From positions 4,712,001-4,776,000 of the forward strand of contig NZ_CP109130.1 in the NCBI RefSeq assembly GCF_035917975.1: 64,000 bases of DNA. Direction: 5' to 3'. The DNA is from Streptosporangium sp. NBC_01756. GTDB lineage: Bacteria > Actinomycetota > Actinomycetes > Streptosporangiales > Streptosporangiaceae. Below the pieces are notes generated by a model that saw only the letters and a list, made by a program, of their open reading frames with translations, was not told the DNA's origin and did no database searches. Both the position numbers and the translations under genes were made by a program. This document shows positions 39,336 through 48,236 of the stretch, piece by piece; position 1 is the stretch's first letter; the number at the start of each line of letters is the position of its first letter.

Positions 39336-40571
39336 TCAGGGCCTGCGGCCGTGGAAGGTGCGGCGCAGGTCGTTCACCCAGGCGTCGGGGTTCTCCCAGG
39401 GAATGAAGTGGCCACCGTGGTCGTGGGCGTTGACGTTGACGTGGTTGAACCAGTCGGCCTGCGGGCCGGTCTTGAACGCCTGGACGCGCTCGGTGGCGGT
39501 ATGGATGCCGGGCGGGTTCTCGTACGTGACGAAGGTGAGGCCGACCGGGGCCTGCACGACCGGGGTGCGGTCGTGGGCGGGAGCCCAGGGGTAGCGGTTG
39601 GCGTTGGCGTAGTAGCGCATCGACGTGGCGATGGAGTTGTTCACCCAGTAGATCGTGGCGTGGGTGAGCAGGTCGTCCTTGGTGAAGACGGATTCGACGT
39701 CACCGCCGTTGTCGCTCCAGGCGTTCCAGCGCTCCAGTAGCCAGGCGAGCAGTCCAGCGGGTGAGTCGCTCAGCCCGTGGGCCAGGGTGGCGCCGTCGAG
39801 CATGTGCACGGTGAGGTGGCACGCCGAGCGGTGGTCCAGCTCGATGATCCGGGCGCGGATATCGGCGGGCTGGTCGTCGGTGAGGGGCCGATTCCGGGCG
39901 AAGTCCCAGGCCCGGGGTCCGGTGAAGAAGTCGAGCGGCAGCCCGGAGCCGATGTGGATGCCGTACAGCTCGTCGGCGTACTTGTGGCCGAGCTGGCTGG
40001 AGATGATCCCGCCGATGTCGCAGCCCCCGGCGGCGTACTTCTCATACCCCAGGGTCTCGGTCATCAGGGTGTGCCAGAGGTCGGAGACCTTCCAGAAGTT
40101 GACGTCCGGAAAGCCGGTGAGCGGGCCGGGGAAACCGAAGCCGGGCAGAGACGGCACGATGACGTCGAAGGCGTCGGCGGGGTCACCGCCGAACGCGGCC
40201 GGGTCGGCGAGCGGGTCGATCACCTTCGACCAGTGCCAGAACGTCCACGGCCAGCCGTGGGTGAGGATCAACGGGATCGGACGGGGACCGCGGCCGGGCT
40301 TGCGCATGAAGTGCACCGGGACACCGGCGACGCTCACCTGGTAGTGCTCGTAGGCGTTGATGGCGGTCTCGGCCTTGCGCCAGTCGTAGCCGTCCCGCCA
40401 GTAGGTGACCAGCTCACGGAGATAGCTGTCCGGGACGCCGTAGGACCAGTCCTCATTCCCCTCGTCCAGTGGCGCACGGGTCGATGTGAGACGGACGCGC
40501 AGGTCATCGAGGACCTCGTCGGATACGTGGATCGGGGTGGATTCCAGGGGGAAGGCGTGCGGGGTGGCCAT
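39336..40571 (-). CDS. Epoxide hydrolase family protein (EHN type)
   Basis: 411-residue alpha/beta hydrolase with the epoxide hydrolase N-terminal domain (FPLESTPIHVSDEVLDDLRV, then WSYGVPDSYLRELVTYWRDG). The oxyanion motif is LILTHGWPWTFWHW, the nucleophile Asp is in GGCDIGGIISSQLG near residue 190, and the late His is in HDHGGHFIPWENPD. Such enzymes open epoxides to diols; the microsomal/juvenile-hormone-hydrolase type has this N-domain. The ATG at 40571 follows AAGGA. It is the only clear gene between the two inverted-repeat arms, which suggests it moved or inverted as a unit. Confidence 0.93.
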   Translation of the reverse strand: MATPHAFPLESTPIHVSDEVLDDLRVRLTSTRAPLDEGNEDWSYGVPDSYLRELVTYWRDGYDWRKAETAINAYEHYQVSVAGVPVHFMRKPGRGPRPIPLILTHGWPWTFWHWSKVIDPLADPAAFGGDPADAFDVIVPSLPGFGFPGPLTGFPDVNFWKVSDLWHTLMTETLGYEKYAAGGCDIGGIISSQLGHKYADELYGIHIGSGLPLDFFTGPRAWDFARNRPLTDDQPADIRARIIELDHRSACHLTVHMLDGATLAHGLSDSPAGLLAWLLERWNAWSDNGGDVESVFTKDDLLTHATIYWVNNSIATSMRYYANANRYPWAPAHDRTPVVQAPVGLTFVTYENPPGIHTATERVQAFKTGPQADWFNHVNVNAHDHGGHFIPWENPDAWVNDLRRTFHGRRP

Positions 40572-40910
40572 GGCGTGGTCCTTACTGGGCAGGGGGAAAC
40601 GGTGTCGTCGGCCTGTGGGCGCCTATCGGGCGGTTGGGCGGCGAGCTGGGCCATTCAAGGAGTGCGGGCGGCGACGCGGCGAGTGCCTGCCTATGGTGCG
40701 GGTCGAGCCGGCCAACCAGGGCGCCAGACAACCGATGCGCTCCTTTCGCCGCGACCCGACCACAACACGGCATTCGCTGTCTACAACATCTGCTCGACAT
40801 ACCAGAATCGGGCAGAGCGAATCAGCGCCGGGCCCTGCCAGCCCCGGTAGACCGTGAAATTCTGGCAGAACCCGCCGCCATGCGCTGTCGCCGCCCATCG
40901 ACCCAGCCAA

Positions 40911-41264
40911 CCCTGCACTGGTCGGAGAGGAACGCGTCAGCTACGGCGGGTAAATATGATCCGTCCCGCGTGGATTGCTTCAGCGTCAGTGAGATGGCTG
41001 GGCGGTCGGAGAGTGAGCGGCTACGGTCCGCACGCCGTACGGCGGGGCCGTCTGGCGCGGAGGTGGGTGGGTGTTCCGGCCGGCTTATAAAAAACCGTGA
41101 CCACCGCGCCCGTCAGGCCGGAGGCCTGAAAAACGAGACGGTGACTGCGACGGCCGGCCGGAACACCCACCCACCGCAGCGCGCACGGCCACTTACCTTT
41201 CCGGAACACCCGCCCACCGCAGCGCGAACGGCGGCAGGTCCCGAAACACCCACTGCAGTGCGAA
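40911..41264. repeat. Right arm of large inverted repeat
   Basis: Reverse complement of 38559-38905, with the order mirrored: the CCCTGCACTGGTCGGAGAGG block at 40911, a diverged patch, the conserved block before 41061, the palindromic element, then three GTGGGTGTTCC-type units ending near 41264. It lies immediately upstream of the LysR gene, so it may affect that gene's expression. Confidence 0.9.
41062..41175. mobile_element. 114-bp MITE-like palindromic element, copy 2
   Basis: Terminal inverted repeats at 41062-41084 and 41153-41175 are identical to those of copy 1. The internal hairpin TCAGGCC-GGA-GGCCTGA is perfect here, and an A6 run lies at about 41090-41095. The opposite orientation relative to copy 1 follows from the inverted arms. 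Confidence 0.65.
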
Positions 41265-41370
41265 CGGCCATCCACCCCTCTGGGACACCCGGCAGCAACA
41301 CGAACAAGCCAGGCAATGATAGTTCAGTAAAAACGAGACTTTCCTGCATCGCTCATTTAGAATCGCTTAC

Positions 41371-42279
41371 ATGTTGGACCTCAACCGTCTCAAAGCCCTG
41401 CATGCCGTATCCGTTTACGGGTCGGTCGGCGCGGCTGCCGACGCTCTCATGGTGACCCCGTCCGCGGTCTCGCAACAGCTTGCCAAACTGGAGCGGGAGA
41501 CCGGCGCGACGCTGCTGGAGCGTAACGGGCGCGGGGTGCGGCTGACCGACGCGGCCGGGTTGCTCGCCGACCACGCCGAGCGCATTCTCGCGCTGGTGGA
41601 GACCGCCGAAGCCGACTTCGAGGCGTTGCGCGGGGAGGTGGTGGGGCGGCTGAGCATCGCGGCCTTTCCCACGGCGGCCCGGGGGCTGCTGCCCGTGGCG
41701 CTGAGCCATATGCGCGAGCGCCATCCCGACCTCCGGCTTGAGTTGTTCGAGCGGGAGCCTGAGCGGCAGGTCCGCGAGGTGGCCAGGGGAGAGCTCGACC
41801 TCGCGGTGATCCAGGACTGGGTGAACCGGCCGATGGCCCTCCCCGAAGGGCTGTCGCGGGCGTTGCTCTTCGACGACATCGCGGATGTGATCTTGCTTGA
41901 GTCTCATCCGCTGGCGTCCCGGACGGAGATCGAGCTGTCCGAGTTGTCCGGGGAGCGGTGGATCAGCTCCTCGCCCGGCACGGTCTGCCACGACTGGCTG
42001 GTCTACACGCTGCGTTCGGCCGGGCTGGAGCCCGACATCACCTGCAGGGCGGACGAGTATCCGACCCAGCTCGCCCTCGTCGCGGCCGGACAGGGATGCG
42101 CCATCATCCCCCGTCTCGGCCGCGACTTCGTCCCCGCGGGAGTGCGGATCATCCCGATTCTGCCGCGCCCGATCCGCAAGATCTACGCGCTCTGGCGGAG
42201 TGACGCGGCCCGCCGTCCGGCGATCCGGGCCGCCGTCGACGCGCTCAAGGTGGCCTCGGCCGTCCACCGGCCGCTCTAA
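41371..42279 (+). CDS. LysR-family transcriptional regulator
   Basis: 302-residue LysR regulator. The N-terminal helix-turn-helix is LKALHAVSVYGSVGAAADAL then MVTPSAVSQQLAKLERETGA. The effector-binding domain runs from about residue 90 (GRLSIAAFPTAARGLLPVAL) to 290, with the second-lobe segment PTQLALVAAGQGCAIIPRLG. LysR genes usually control a divergent neighbour; here the minus-strand epoxide hydrolase lies 800 bp away beyond the inverted-repeat arm, so a link is possible but weak. Confidence 0.94.
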   Translation: MLDLNRLKALHAVSVYGSVGAAADALMVTPSAVSQQLAKLERETGATLLERNGRGVRLTDAAGLLADHAERILALVETAEADFEALRGEVVGRLSIAAFPTAARGLLPVALSHMRERHPDLRLELFEREPERQVREVARGELDLAVIQDWVNRPMALPEGLSRALLFDDIADVILLESHPLASRTEIELSELSGERWISSSPGTVCHDWLVYTLRSAGLEPDITCRADEYPTQLALVAAGQGCAIIPRLGRDFVPAGVRIIPILPRPIRKIYALWRSDAARRPAIRAAVDALKVASAVHRPL

Positions 42280-42414
42280 GGAACGGTTCCGAGGGTCCCC
42301 TGACCGGTGCACAGACCAGTGGAAGCCGGCGGTGCCGGCCGCGCCGGGCCGCCGACGACTCCATCGGCCAGGTGACCGCCCAGGAACCACTGCCTATCCC
42401 CTAAAGTCGGGCAA

Positions 42415-43554
42415 ATGCCCCCGACCCCCTCCCGGCTGGCCTGGCTGGACGCCCTGCGAGGACCCGCCGCGCTGGCCGTCGCGCTGCACCACTCCGGTTG
42501 GACCTTCCTTCCGGGCGTCTGGGCCGAGGTGGACCGCAGGATCGACGTCGGCACCTGGGGCGTCTTCGTGTTCTTCCTGGTCAGCGGATACATCATCCCG
42601 GCATCCCTGGAGCGCCGCGGTGACCTGCGGGTCTTCTGGATCGGCCGGGCCTTCCGTCTCCTGCCCCTGCTGCTCACCGCACTCGTCCTGGCGCTTCTCC
42701 TCTCGTACGGCGGCGCGTTCGCCCTCCACCCTGGACTGGGCGTGCGCCCCCTTCCTCTCGTCGTCCTCGGGAACGTGACGATGGTGCAGGAACTGCTCGG
42801 TGTGCCCGCCGTCATCGACGTGATGTGGACGCTCTCCTACGAGATGGCGTTCTACCTGCTGGCGGTCGGGCTGTTCACCACACGGCAGGCGCACCGGTCG
42901 GCCACGACCGCGATCGTCCTGGCGCTGGCGGCCGTACCCCTCGGACTGCTGATGCCGGGCGCGACCATCAAGGGCCGTGCCGACCTGGTCGCCGCGCTCC
43001 TCGGGGTCGCGGTCGTGGTGGTCATCGCCGTGTCGGCGGGGGCACGCGGCCGGCCGCGCACGGCCGCCGCGGTGACGGGCGGTCTTCTCAGCCTGGCGCT
43101 GGTGATCCTGGGCAGCCGGATCGGCGCGTGGCAGGGCCTGACCGTCCTGGCCATGATGTTCGCCGGTACGGCCGTGTACCGGGCCGAGCAGGGGACGATC
43201 CGGTGGCGTACCGCCGTCGGCGCCGTGCTGACGGTCCTGGCCTGCGGGGTCTTCGCCAAGGACGATCCCGGCTGGGCGCCGGCGATCCTGCTGGCCGCCG
43301 GTGCCTTCGCGGCCGCGTTCATGCTGCGGCACAGGCCGTTCCCCCGGTGGCTCGCCCACCTCGGGGTGATCAGCTTCTCCCTCTATCTGCTCCACCCGCT
43401 CCTGCTGCGGGTGAGTCCGAACCTTCCGCTGTTCTTCCTCGTCCTGGTGCCGCTCTGCTACCTGACCCACCGCCTGATCGAGGCACCCGCCCAGCGCCTC
43501 GGCAGGCGGCTGACCGGGCCACCCCCACGCGCGAGGCCCGGTACCGATCGGTAG
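42415..43554 (+). CDS. Acyltransferase-3 family membrane protein (OafA/YrhL type)
   Basis: 379-residue polytopic protein with about ten membrane helices. The N-terminal signature RLAWLDALRGPAALAVALHH contains the catalytic His, and GVFVFFLVSGYIIPASL and an RxxR-type FWIGRAFRLLPLLL follow. The end has HPLLLRVSPNLPLFFLVLVP. Members transfer acetyl or other acyl groups to sugars or lipids at the membrane. The acceptor is unknown. The ATG at 42415 lacks a strong ribosome site. Confidence 0.9.
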   Translation: MPPTPSRLAWLDALRGPAALAVALHHSGWTFLPGVWAEVDRRIDVGTWGVFVFFLVSGYIIPASLERRGDLRVFWIGRAFRLLPLLLTALVLALLLSYGGAFALHPGLGVRPLPLVVLGNVTMVQELLGVPAVIDVMWTLSYEMAFYLLAVGLFTTRQAHRSATTAIVLALAAVPLGLLMPGATIKGRADLVAALLGVAVVVVIAVSAGARGRPRTAAAVTGGLLSLALVILGSRIGAWQGLTVLAMMFAGTAVYRAEQGTIRWRTAVGAVLTVLACGVFAKDDPGWAPAILLAAGAFAAAFMLRHRPFPRWLAHLGVISFSLYLLHPLLLRVSPNLPLFFLVLVPLCYLTHRLIEAPAQRLGRRLTGPPPRARPGTDR

Positions 43555-43566
43555 GCTTGCGGCACC

Positions 43567-44205
43567 ATGGCTGAGACCACCGTCGTTCACCTCCTGCGTC
43601 ACGGTGAGGTGCACAATCCCGCGAACGTCCTGTACGGCAGGCTGCCCGGCTACCACCTTTCGGAGACCGGCAGGCAGATGGCCGAGACGGTCGCCAAGTC
43701 GGTCGCGGGGCGCGATGTCGTCGCCCTTTTCTCCTCCCCGCTGGAGCGGGCGCAGGAGACCGCGGCCCCGCTCGCCGCGACCTTCGGCCTGGAGGTCACT
43801 CTCGAAGAGCGTCTCATCGAGGCGGAGAACATCTTCGAGGGCGTCTCGGTCGGCAACGGCGACGGGGTCTTCCGCAGCCCGCGCCGCTACCGCTACCTGT
43901 GGAACCCGATGCGTCCCTCCTGGGGCGAGCCCTACGTCGACGTGGTCCGGCGGATGAAAGGCGCGATCGACACCGCTCGCGAGACGGCACGCGGCCATGA
44001 GGCGATCATGGTCAGCCACCAGCTCCCGATCTGGATCATCCGGCTCGCCGCCGAGGGCAGACGGCTCCCGCACGATCCCCGCCGCAGGCAGTGCGGTCTC
44101 GCCAGTCTCACCAGCTTCTCCTTCGAGGGAAACCGGCTGACCAGCGTGGGATACAGCGAGCCGGCGGGCGCGCTCGCCAAGCGCCCCACTGTGCCGGGCG
44201 CGTGA
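43567..44205 (+). CDS. Histidine phosphatase family protein
   Basis: 212-residue phosphoglycerate-mutase-like phosphatase. The catalytic block is VVHLLRHGEVHNPANVLYGR with the RHG triad; SSPLERAQETAAPLA and the second catalytic His in EAIMVSHQLPIW follow. In actinobacteria this gene commonly precedes resA-ccdA-resB-ccsB, the position it has here, but its substrate is unknown. It starts 12 bp after the acyltransferase stop. Confidence 0.92.
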   Translation: MAETTVVHLLRHGEVHNPANVLYGRLPGYHLSETGRQMAETVAKSVAGRDVVALFSSPLERAQETAAPLAATFGLEVTLEERLIEAENIFEGVSVGNGDGVFRSPRRYRYLWNPMRPSWGEPYVDVVRRMKGAIDTARETARGHEAIMVSHQLPIWIIRLAAEGRRLPHDPRRRQCGLASLTSFSFEGNRLTSVGYSEPAGALAKRPTVPGA

Positions 44206-44210
44206 CTCCG

Positions 44211-44234
44211 CCGGTAGAGTGACTGCTCTACCGG
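44211..44234. promoter_or_regulatory. Perfect 9-bp inverted repeat before resA
   Basis: CCGGTAGAG-TGACTG-CTCTACCGG lies 5 bp after the phosphatase stop and 27 bp before the resA start. It may terminate the upstream gene or be an operator for the cytochrome c maturation operon. Confidence 0.5.
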
Positions 44235-44261
44235 TTGTAGTACAGGGAGACGCTGCCTCAC

Positions 44262-44831
44262 ATGCGCGCACAATCCTTCGCCGCTGCCGTGCTGCTCTTG
44301 ACCGTGGCCGGATGTGCCGGCAACCAGGGGACGCAACCGCAGTCGGGGGACACCCGCTTCGTGGCCGGCGACGGCAGGATCACCCTGTTCGAGGCCGCCG
44401 ACCGCAGGCCTGCCCCCTCCGTCGAGGGGGAGACCCTCGACGGAGGCGCGGCGACGCTCGCCGCGCACAAGGGCAAGGTCGTCGTGCTGAACTTCTGGGC
44501 ATCCTGGTGCGCGCCCTGCCGGGCCGAGGCCCCGGTGCTCAAGGACATCGCGGCCAAGACCAAGGCCGACGGCGTGGAGTTTCTCGGCATCGACTTCAAG
44601 GATCGCAAGGCCGACGCGCTCGCTTTCGAGCGCAGCCAGCAGTCCGGCTATCCCAGCATCTTCGACCAGCCGGGCAAGGTCGCGCTCTCCTTCCAGGGAA
44701 CGGTCCCCCCGGCGGCCATCCCGTCGACGCTGATCATCGACCGCCAGGGCCGGATCGCCGCCCGGGCGCTCGGCGCGGTCAAGTACAACGACCTGCTCAG
44801 CACCATCACCAAGGTCGGCGATGAGCGCTGA
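44262..44831 (+). CDS. resA: Thiol-disulphide oxidoreductase ResA (TlpA-like lipoprotein)
   Basis: 189-residue exported thioredoxin-fold protein. The lipoprotein signal ends at VAGC (Cys18), and the redox site is [20 protein letters not shown] (CxxC near residue 82). It keeps apocytochrome c haem-binding cysteines reduced on the outer face of the membrane, receiving electrons from CcdA. It overlaps ccdA by 11 bp. The ATG at 44262 is used; the ribosome site is GGGAGA further upstream. Confidence 0.93.
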   Translation: MRAQSFAAAVLLLTVAGCAGNQGTQPQSGDTRFVAGDGRITLFEAADRRPAPSVEGETLDGGAATLAAHKGKVVVLNFWASWCAPCRAEAPVLKDIAAKTKADGVEFLGIDFKDRKADALAFERSQQSGYPSIFDQPGKVALSFQGTVPPAAIPSTLIIDRQGRIAARALGAVKYNDLLSTITKVGDER

Positions 44832-45555
44832 TCTGGTGAGTACGGTGGCGAGCGGGTCGCTCGTCCTCGCGCTGCCGATCGCGGTGGCGGCCGGTCTGGT
44901 CTCCTTCCTGTCGCCCTGCGTCCTGCCGCTGGTCCCCGGTTACCTGTCGTATGTGACCGGGATGAGCGCCGACCCCAGACGCGGGCGCATGGTCGCGGGC
45001 ATCGCGCTGTTCGTTCTCGGCTTCGCCGCGGTCTTCGTGGCCGGTGGAGCGATCTTCGGCGGGCTCGGCGCGGTGCTGCTCGGCAACGCCGAGATCATCA
45101 CGCGGGTGCTGGGCGCGCTCACCGTCGTCCTCGGGCTGGCCTTCATCGGCGTCATCCCCGGCCTGCAACGCGATTTCCGCATCCACCGCGTCCCGGCGGC
45201 CGGTCTTGCCGGGGCGCCGCTGCTCGGCGTGGTGTTCGGCCTCGGCTGGACACCCTGTATCGGCCCGACCCTCGGGGTCGTGCTCACCCTCGGTCTCACC
45301 GAGGGCAGCGCCGGGCGTGGCGCGCTGCTGGCCTTCGCCTACGCGCTCGGTCTCGGCCTGCCGTTCCTGCTGGCCGGTCTGGCGTACCGCAAGGCCCTGC
45401 AGACCTTCAAGGCGGTCCGCCGCCATTCGCAGCTGATCACCCGGGTGGGCGGGGCCATGCTGGTCGCGGTCGGCCTGCTGCTCGTCACCGGGCTCTGGGG
45501 AGAGCTCATCGTGACCATGCAGGGGTGGATCGGCGGATTCGAGCCGGTGATCTGA
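44821..45555 (+). CDS. ccdA: Cytochrome c biogenesis thiol transporter CcdA
   Basis: 244-residue membrane protein with six helices. The two conserved Cys residues are in [20 protein letters not shown] and [16 protein letters not shown]. It carries reducing power from cytoplasmic thioredoxin to ResA. It overlaps resA by 11 bp and resB by 1 bp (TGATG), so the set is translationally coupled. Confidence 0.95.
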   Translation: MSADLVSTVASGSLVLALPIAVAAGLVSFLSPCVLPLVPGYLSYVTGMSADPRRGRMVAGIALFVLGFAAVFVAGGAIFGGLGAVLLGNAEIITRVLGALTVVLGLAFIGVIPGLQRDFRIHRVPAAGLAGAPLLGVVFGLGWTPCIGPTLGVVLTLGLTEGSAGRGALLAFAYALGLGLPFLLAGLAYRKALQTFKAVRRHSQLITRVGGAMLVAVGLLLVTGLWGELIVTMQGWIGGFEPVI

Positions 45556-47237
45556 TGGAGAGTGCCGAGCAGACCGCGAAGGAGCGAGCGGTGAGCGGAA
45601 CCAGTCCGGAGCCGGTGAGCGACCAGGCGGGCGTCGCCGTGGACCCGGCCCTGGCCGAGAAGTCCGCCCCACGACCCGCGAAGCTCGGGCCGGTGGGGTG
45701 GGCGCGCTGGTTCTGGCGCACGCTGACCTCGATGAAGACCGCGCTGATCCTGCTGTTCCTGTTCGCACTGGGCTCGGTCCCGGGATCGATCTGGCCGCAG
45801 CGCGGCGTCTCCGACGGCAAGGTCGCACAGTATTTCAGCGACGACCCGCAGCTCGCCGAGTGGCTGGACCGGTTCTGGCTGTTCGACGTGTTCAGGGCGC
45901 CGTGGTTCGCCGCCATCTACCTGCTGCTGTTCGTCTCCCTCGTCGGCTGCGTGCTCCCGCGCACCGCCGCTCACCTGCGTGAGCTGCGCAGGAAGCCGCC
46001 CGCGCCGCCGCGCAACCTGGTCCGGCTGCCGCAGAACGCTTCGTTCGACGGCGATCTGACCGTCGAGGAGGCGGCGGCCCGGCTGCGCGCGAAGCGGTTC
46101 CGGGTGACCACGGGCCCGGACTGGGTCGCGGCCGAGAAGGGCTACCTGCGCGAGACCGGCAACCTGGTGTTCCACGTCGCGCTGCTCGGGCTGCTGGTCG
46201 CGGTCGGAATGGGCACGCTGTTCGGTTACCGCGGCAACGTGCTGGTCGTGGAGGGTGACGGATTCGCCAACACGGTCGCCGCCTATGACCGCTACATGCC
46301 CGGTCAGCAGGTGAGTGCCGAGTCGCTGGAGCCGTTCTCCTTCACTGTCGACGATTTCCAGGCCACCTACATCGCCAGAGGCGAGCGGCAGGGACAGCCC
46401 TTGGACTTCGGAGCGAAGCTCAAGGTCACCGACGCCCCCGGGGCGCGGGAGCGCGACTACGAGCTCAAGGTCAACGAGCCACTGGACGTCAACGGCACGC
46501 TGACCTATCTGATCGACCACGGGTACGCGCCCACCTTCAAGATCACGGACGGCAAGGGGCAGGTCGCCTTCGACGGTCCGGTGCCGTGCCTGGTCGCCCA
46601 GCCGGCCACCTTCACCTCCGAATGCGTGATCAAGGTGCCGGACGCCCAGCCGCAGCAACTCGGTCTCCTCGTGGCCTTCCTGCCGACCACCGTGCCGATG
46701 AACGGCCAGTGGGTGTCGGTCTTCCCCGGCGCGGCCAACCCCACCGCCCAGGTGTACGGCGCGTTCGCCGGAGACCTGGGCCTGAAGAGCGGCCGGCCCC
46801 AGTCGGTCTACGAACTCGACCCGGCGAGCCTGAAGAAGATGAAGCCGCTGGTCATGAAGGCCGACCCGCTGGCGGTGGGCAAGAAGCTCGACCTGCCGAA
46901 CGGCACGGGATCGATCGAGTTCACCGGGGTCAAGGAGTGGATCGCCCTCCAGATCACCTACGATCCGGGCCGGGTGCCCGCGTTCGTGTCCGCCGCCCTG
47001 GCCGTCCTCGGCCTCGTGCTCTCCCTGACCGTTCGACGCCGCAGGGTGTGGGTACGGCTGAAGCCCCGGGCGGGACAGGAGCCGGACGGCGCCACGCCGC
47101 AGACGGAAGAACGTGACGGGCACGACCGCCGGCACATCGAGGTGGGCGGTCTCACGCGTACCGAAGGAAACGATTTCAGCGAGGAGTTCGACGAGATCGT
47201 CTCCGCTTTGAACACAGGAGAGAAGGATGACCGCTGA
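45555..47237 (+). CDS. resB: Cytochrome c biogenesis protein ResB
   Basis: 560-residue ResB/Ccs1. Membrane helices lie near residues 55-80 (MKTALILLFLFALGSVPGSI), 115-140 (PWFAAIYLLLFVSLVGCVLP), 205-225 and at the C-terminus (VSAALAVLGLVLSLTV), with a large extracytoplasmic domain between the last two. With CcsB it moves and ligates haem to apocytochrome c (system II). ATG 45555 overlaps the ccdA stop; an in-frame GTG at 45591 has a better AAGGAG site and is an alternative start. The protein ends in a charged cytoplasmic tail. Confidence 0.95.
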   Translation: MESAEQTAKERAVSGTSPEPVSDQAGVAVDPALAEKSAPRPAKLGPVGWARWFWRTLTSMKTALILLFLFALGSVPGSIWPQRGVSDGKVAQYFSDDPQLAEWLDRFWLFDVFRAPWFAAIYLLLFVSLVGCVLPRTAAHLRELRRKPPAPPRNLVRLPQNASFDGDLTVEEAAARLRAKRFRVTTGPDWVAAEKGYLRETGNLVFHVALLGLLVAVGMGTLFGYRGNVLVVEGDGFANTVAAYDRYMPGQQVSAESLEPFSFTVDDFQATYIARGERQGQPLDFGAKLKVTDAPGARERDYELKVNEPLDVNGTLTYLIDHGYAPTFKITDGKGQVAFDGPVPCLVAQPATFTSECVIKVPDAQPQQLGLLVAFLPTTVPMNGQWVSVFPGAANPTAQVYGAFAGDLGLKSGRPQSVYELDPASLKKMKPLVMKADPLAVGKKLDLPNGTGSIEFTGVKEWIALQITYDPGRVPAFVSAALAVLGLVLSLTVRRRRVWVRLKPRAGQEPDGATPQTEERDGHDRRHIEVGGLTRTEGNDFSEEFDEIVSALNTGEKDDR

Positions 47238-48189
47238 GGTCAATGCCGGCCTCGCCACGCTGAGCGATCAGCTCACCTTGGCGACGGTGCTGCTCTATGT
47301 CTTCGCAATGATCGGTTACGCCCTCGACCTCGGCTTCGGCCGGTCGAAGGCCAGGGCCGGCGCACAGGCCAGGCGCGCGCTGGTCACGGCCGGCGCTGGT
47401 ACGGCCGCCGCCCCGCCCGCCCCGGCGGAGGGGGGCCCGAGCGCCGCGGAGAAGGTGCCTCCGGCCTGGACGAGATGGGCCGGACCGGTCGCGGTCGGTC
47501 TGACCTGGATCGGCTGGGCCGCGCACCTGTCGGCCATCCTCACTCGGGGACTGGCCGTGGGCCGGTGGCCGTGGGGCAACATGTACGAGTTCGTGGTCGC
47601 GATGTGCTTCGCGGCGGTGAGCGCGTTCCTGTTCATGACCGTCCGTTACGGGACCCGTTTCCTCGGGGCGTTCGTCACGGTCGCGGCGGCTCTCGGGCTG
47701 GGCTTCGCCGTACGGTATCTGCACGTGCAGGCCGGTCCGGTGGTGCCCGCGCTCAACTCCTACTGGGTCGCGATCCACGTCACGGCGGCGATCATCGCCA
47801 GCGGCCTGTTCATCATGGCCGGCGTCTCCGGCATCCTCTACCTGGTCAGGAAGGACACCGCCGTCCGCCTGCCGTCGCGGGCGGATCTGGAGCGGGTGGC
47901 GCACCGGGCCATTGTGATCGGCTTCCCGATCTGGACCTTCGCCGTCATCGCGGGCGCGCTCTGGGCCGACAAGGCCTGGGGCCGTTACTGGGGCTGGGAC
48001 CCCAAGGAGATCTGGGCCTTCATCACCTGGATCGCCTACGCCGCCTATCTGCACGCCCGGGCCACCGCGGGCTTCAAGGGCCGGGCCGCCATGATCGTGC
48101 AGCTCATCGCCTTCGGCTGCCTGATGTTCAACCTGGTCGGGGTGAACATCTTCCTCGGCGGCCTGCACTCCTACGCCGAGGTCCCCTGA
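47227..48189 (+). CDS. ccsB: Cytochrome c biogenesis protein CcsB (CcsA family)
   Basis: 320-residue polytopic haem-handling protein. The diagnostic tryptophan-rich WWD-type motif is WGRYWGWDPKEIWAFITWIA near residue 257. Conserved haem-ligand His residues are in AAHLSAIL, SYWVAIHVTAAI and YLHARAT. It forms the system II synthetase with ResB. It overlaps resB by 11 bp. A hairpin overlaps its stop codon (48178-48203). Confidence 0.96.
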   Translation: MTAEVNAGLATLSDQLTLATVLLYVFAMIGYALDLGFGRSKARAGAQARRALVTAGAGTAAAPPAPAEGGPSAAEKVPPAWTRWAGPVAVGLTWIGWAAHLSAILTRGLAVGRWPWGNMYEFVVAMCFAAVSAFLFMTVRYGTRFLGAFVTVAAALGLGFAVRYLHVQAGPVVPALNSYWVAIHVTAAIIASGLFIMAGVSGILYLVRKDTAVRLPSRADLERVAHRAIVIGFPIWTFAVIAGALWADKAWGRYWGWDPKEIWAFITWIAYAAYLHARATAGFKGRAAMIVQLIAFGCLMFNLVGVNIFLGGLHSYAEVP

Positions 48190-48203
48190 CCACCGGGGAC
48201 CTC
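48178..48203. terminator. Terminator hairpin overlapping the ccsB stop
   Basis: Perfect 9-bp stem GAGGTCCCC (48178-48186) and GGGGACCTC (48195-48203); the loop holds the ccsB TGA. It is followed by the convergent gene at 48237 and may serve the res operon. Confidence 0.7.
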
Positions 48204-48236
48204 CCTGAGACGGGGGCCGCTTCCGCGTGCCCCCGC

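Larger units (their letters stand above)
40572..41370. other. Gene-poor region containing the right inverted-repeat arm
   Basis: About 800 bp without a recognisable gene. 40572-40910 has a plus-strand open frame with a short stretch (APVDREILAEPAAM near 40840-40885) that resembles the end of a Phd-type antitoxin, too short to call. 40911-41264 is the right arm of the inverted repeat. 41265-41370 is the leader of the LysR gene and becomes AT-richer towards its start. Confidence 0.45.

Noticed and set aside
40800-40910. Possible Phd-type antitoxin end (VDREILAEPAAM)
   Set aside because: Only a dozen residues resemble the family and the frame then becomes Arg/Pro-rich noise. No toxin gene is adjacent.
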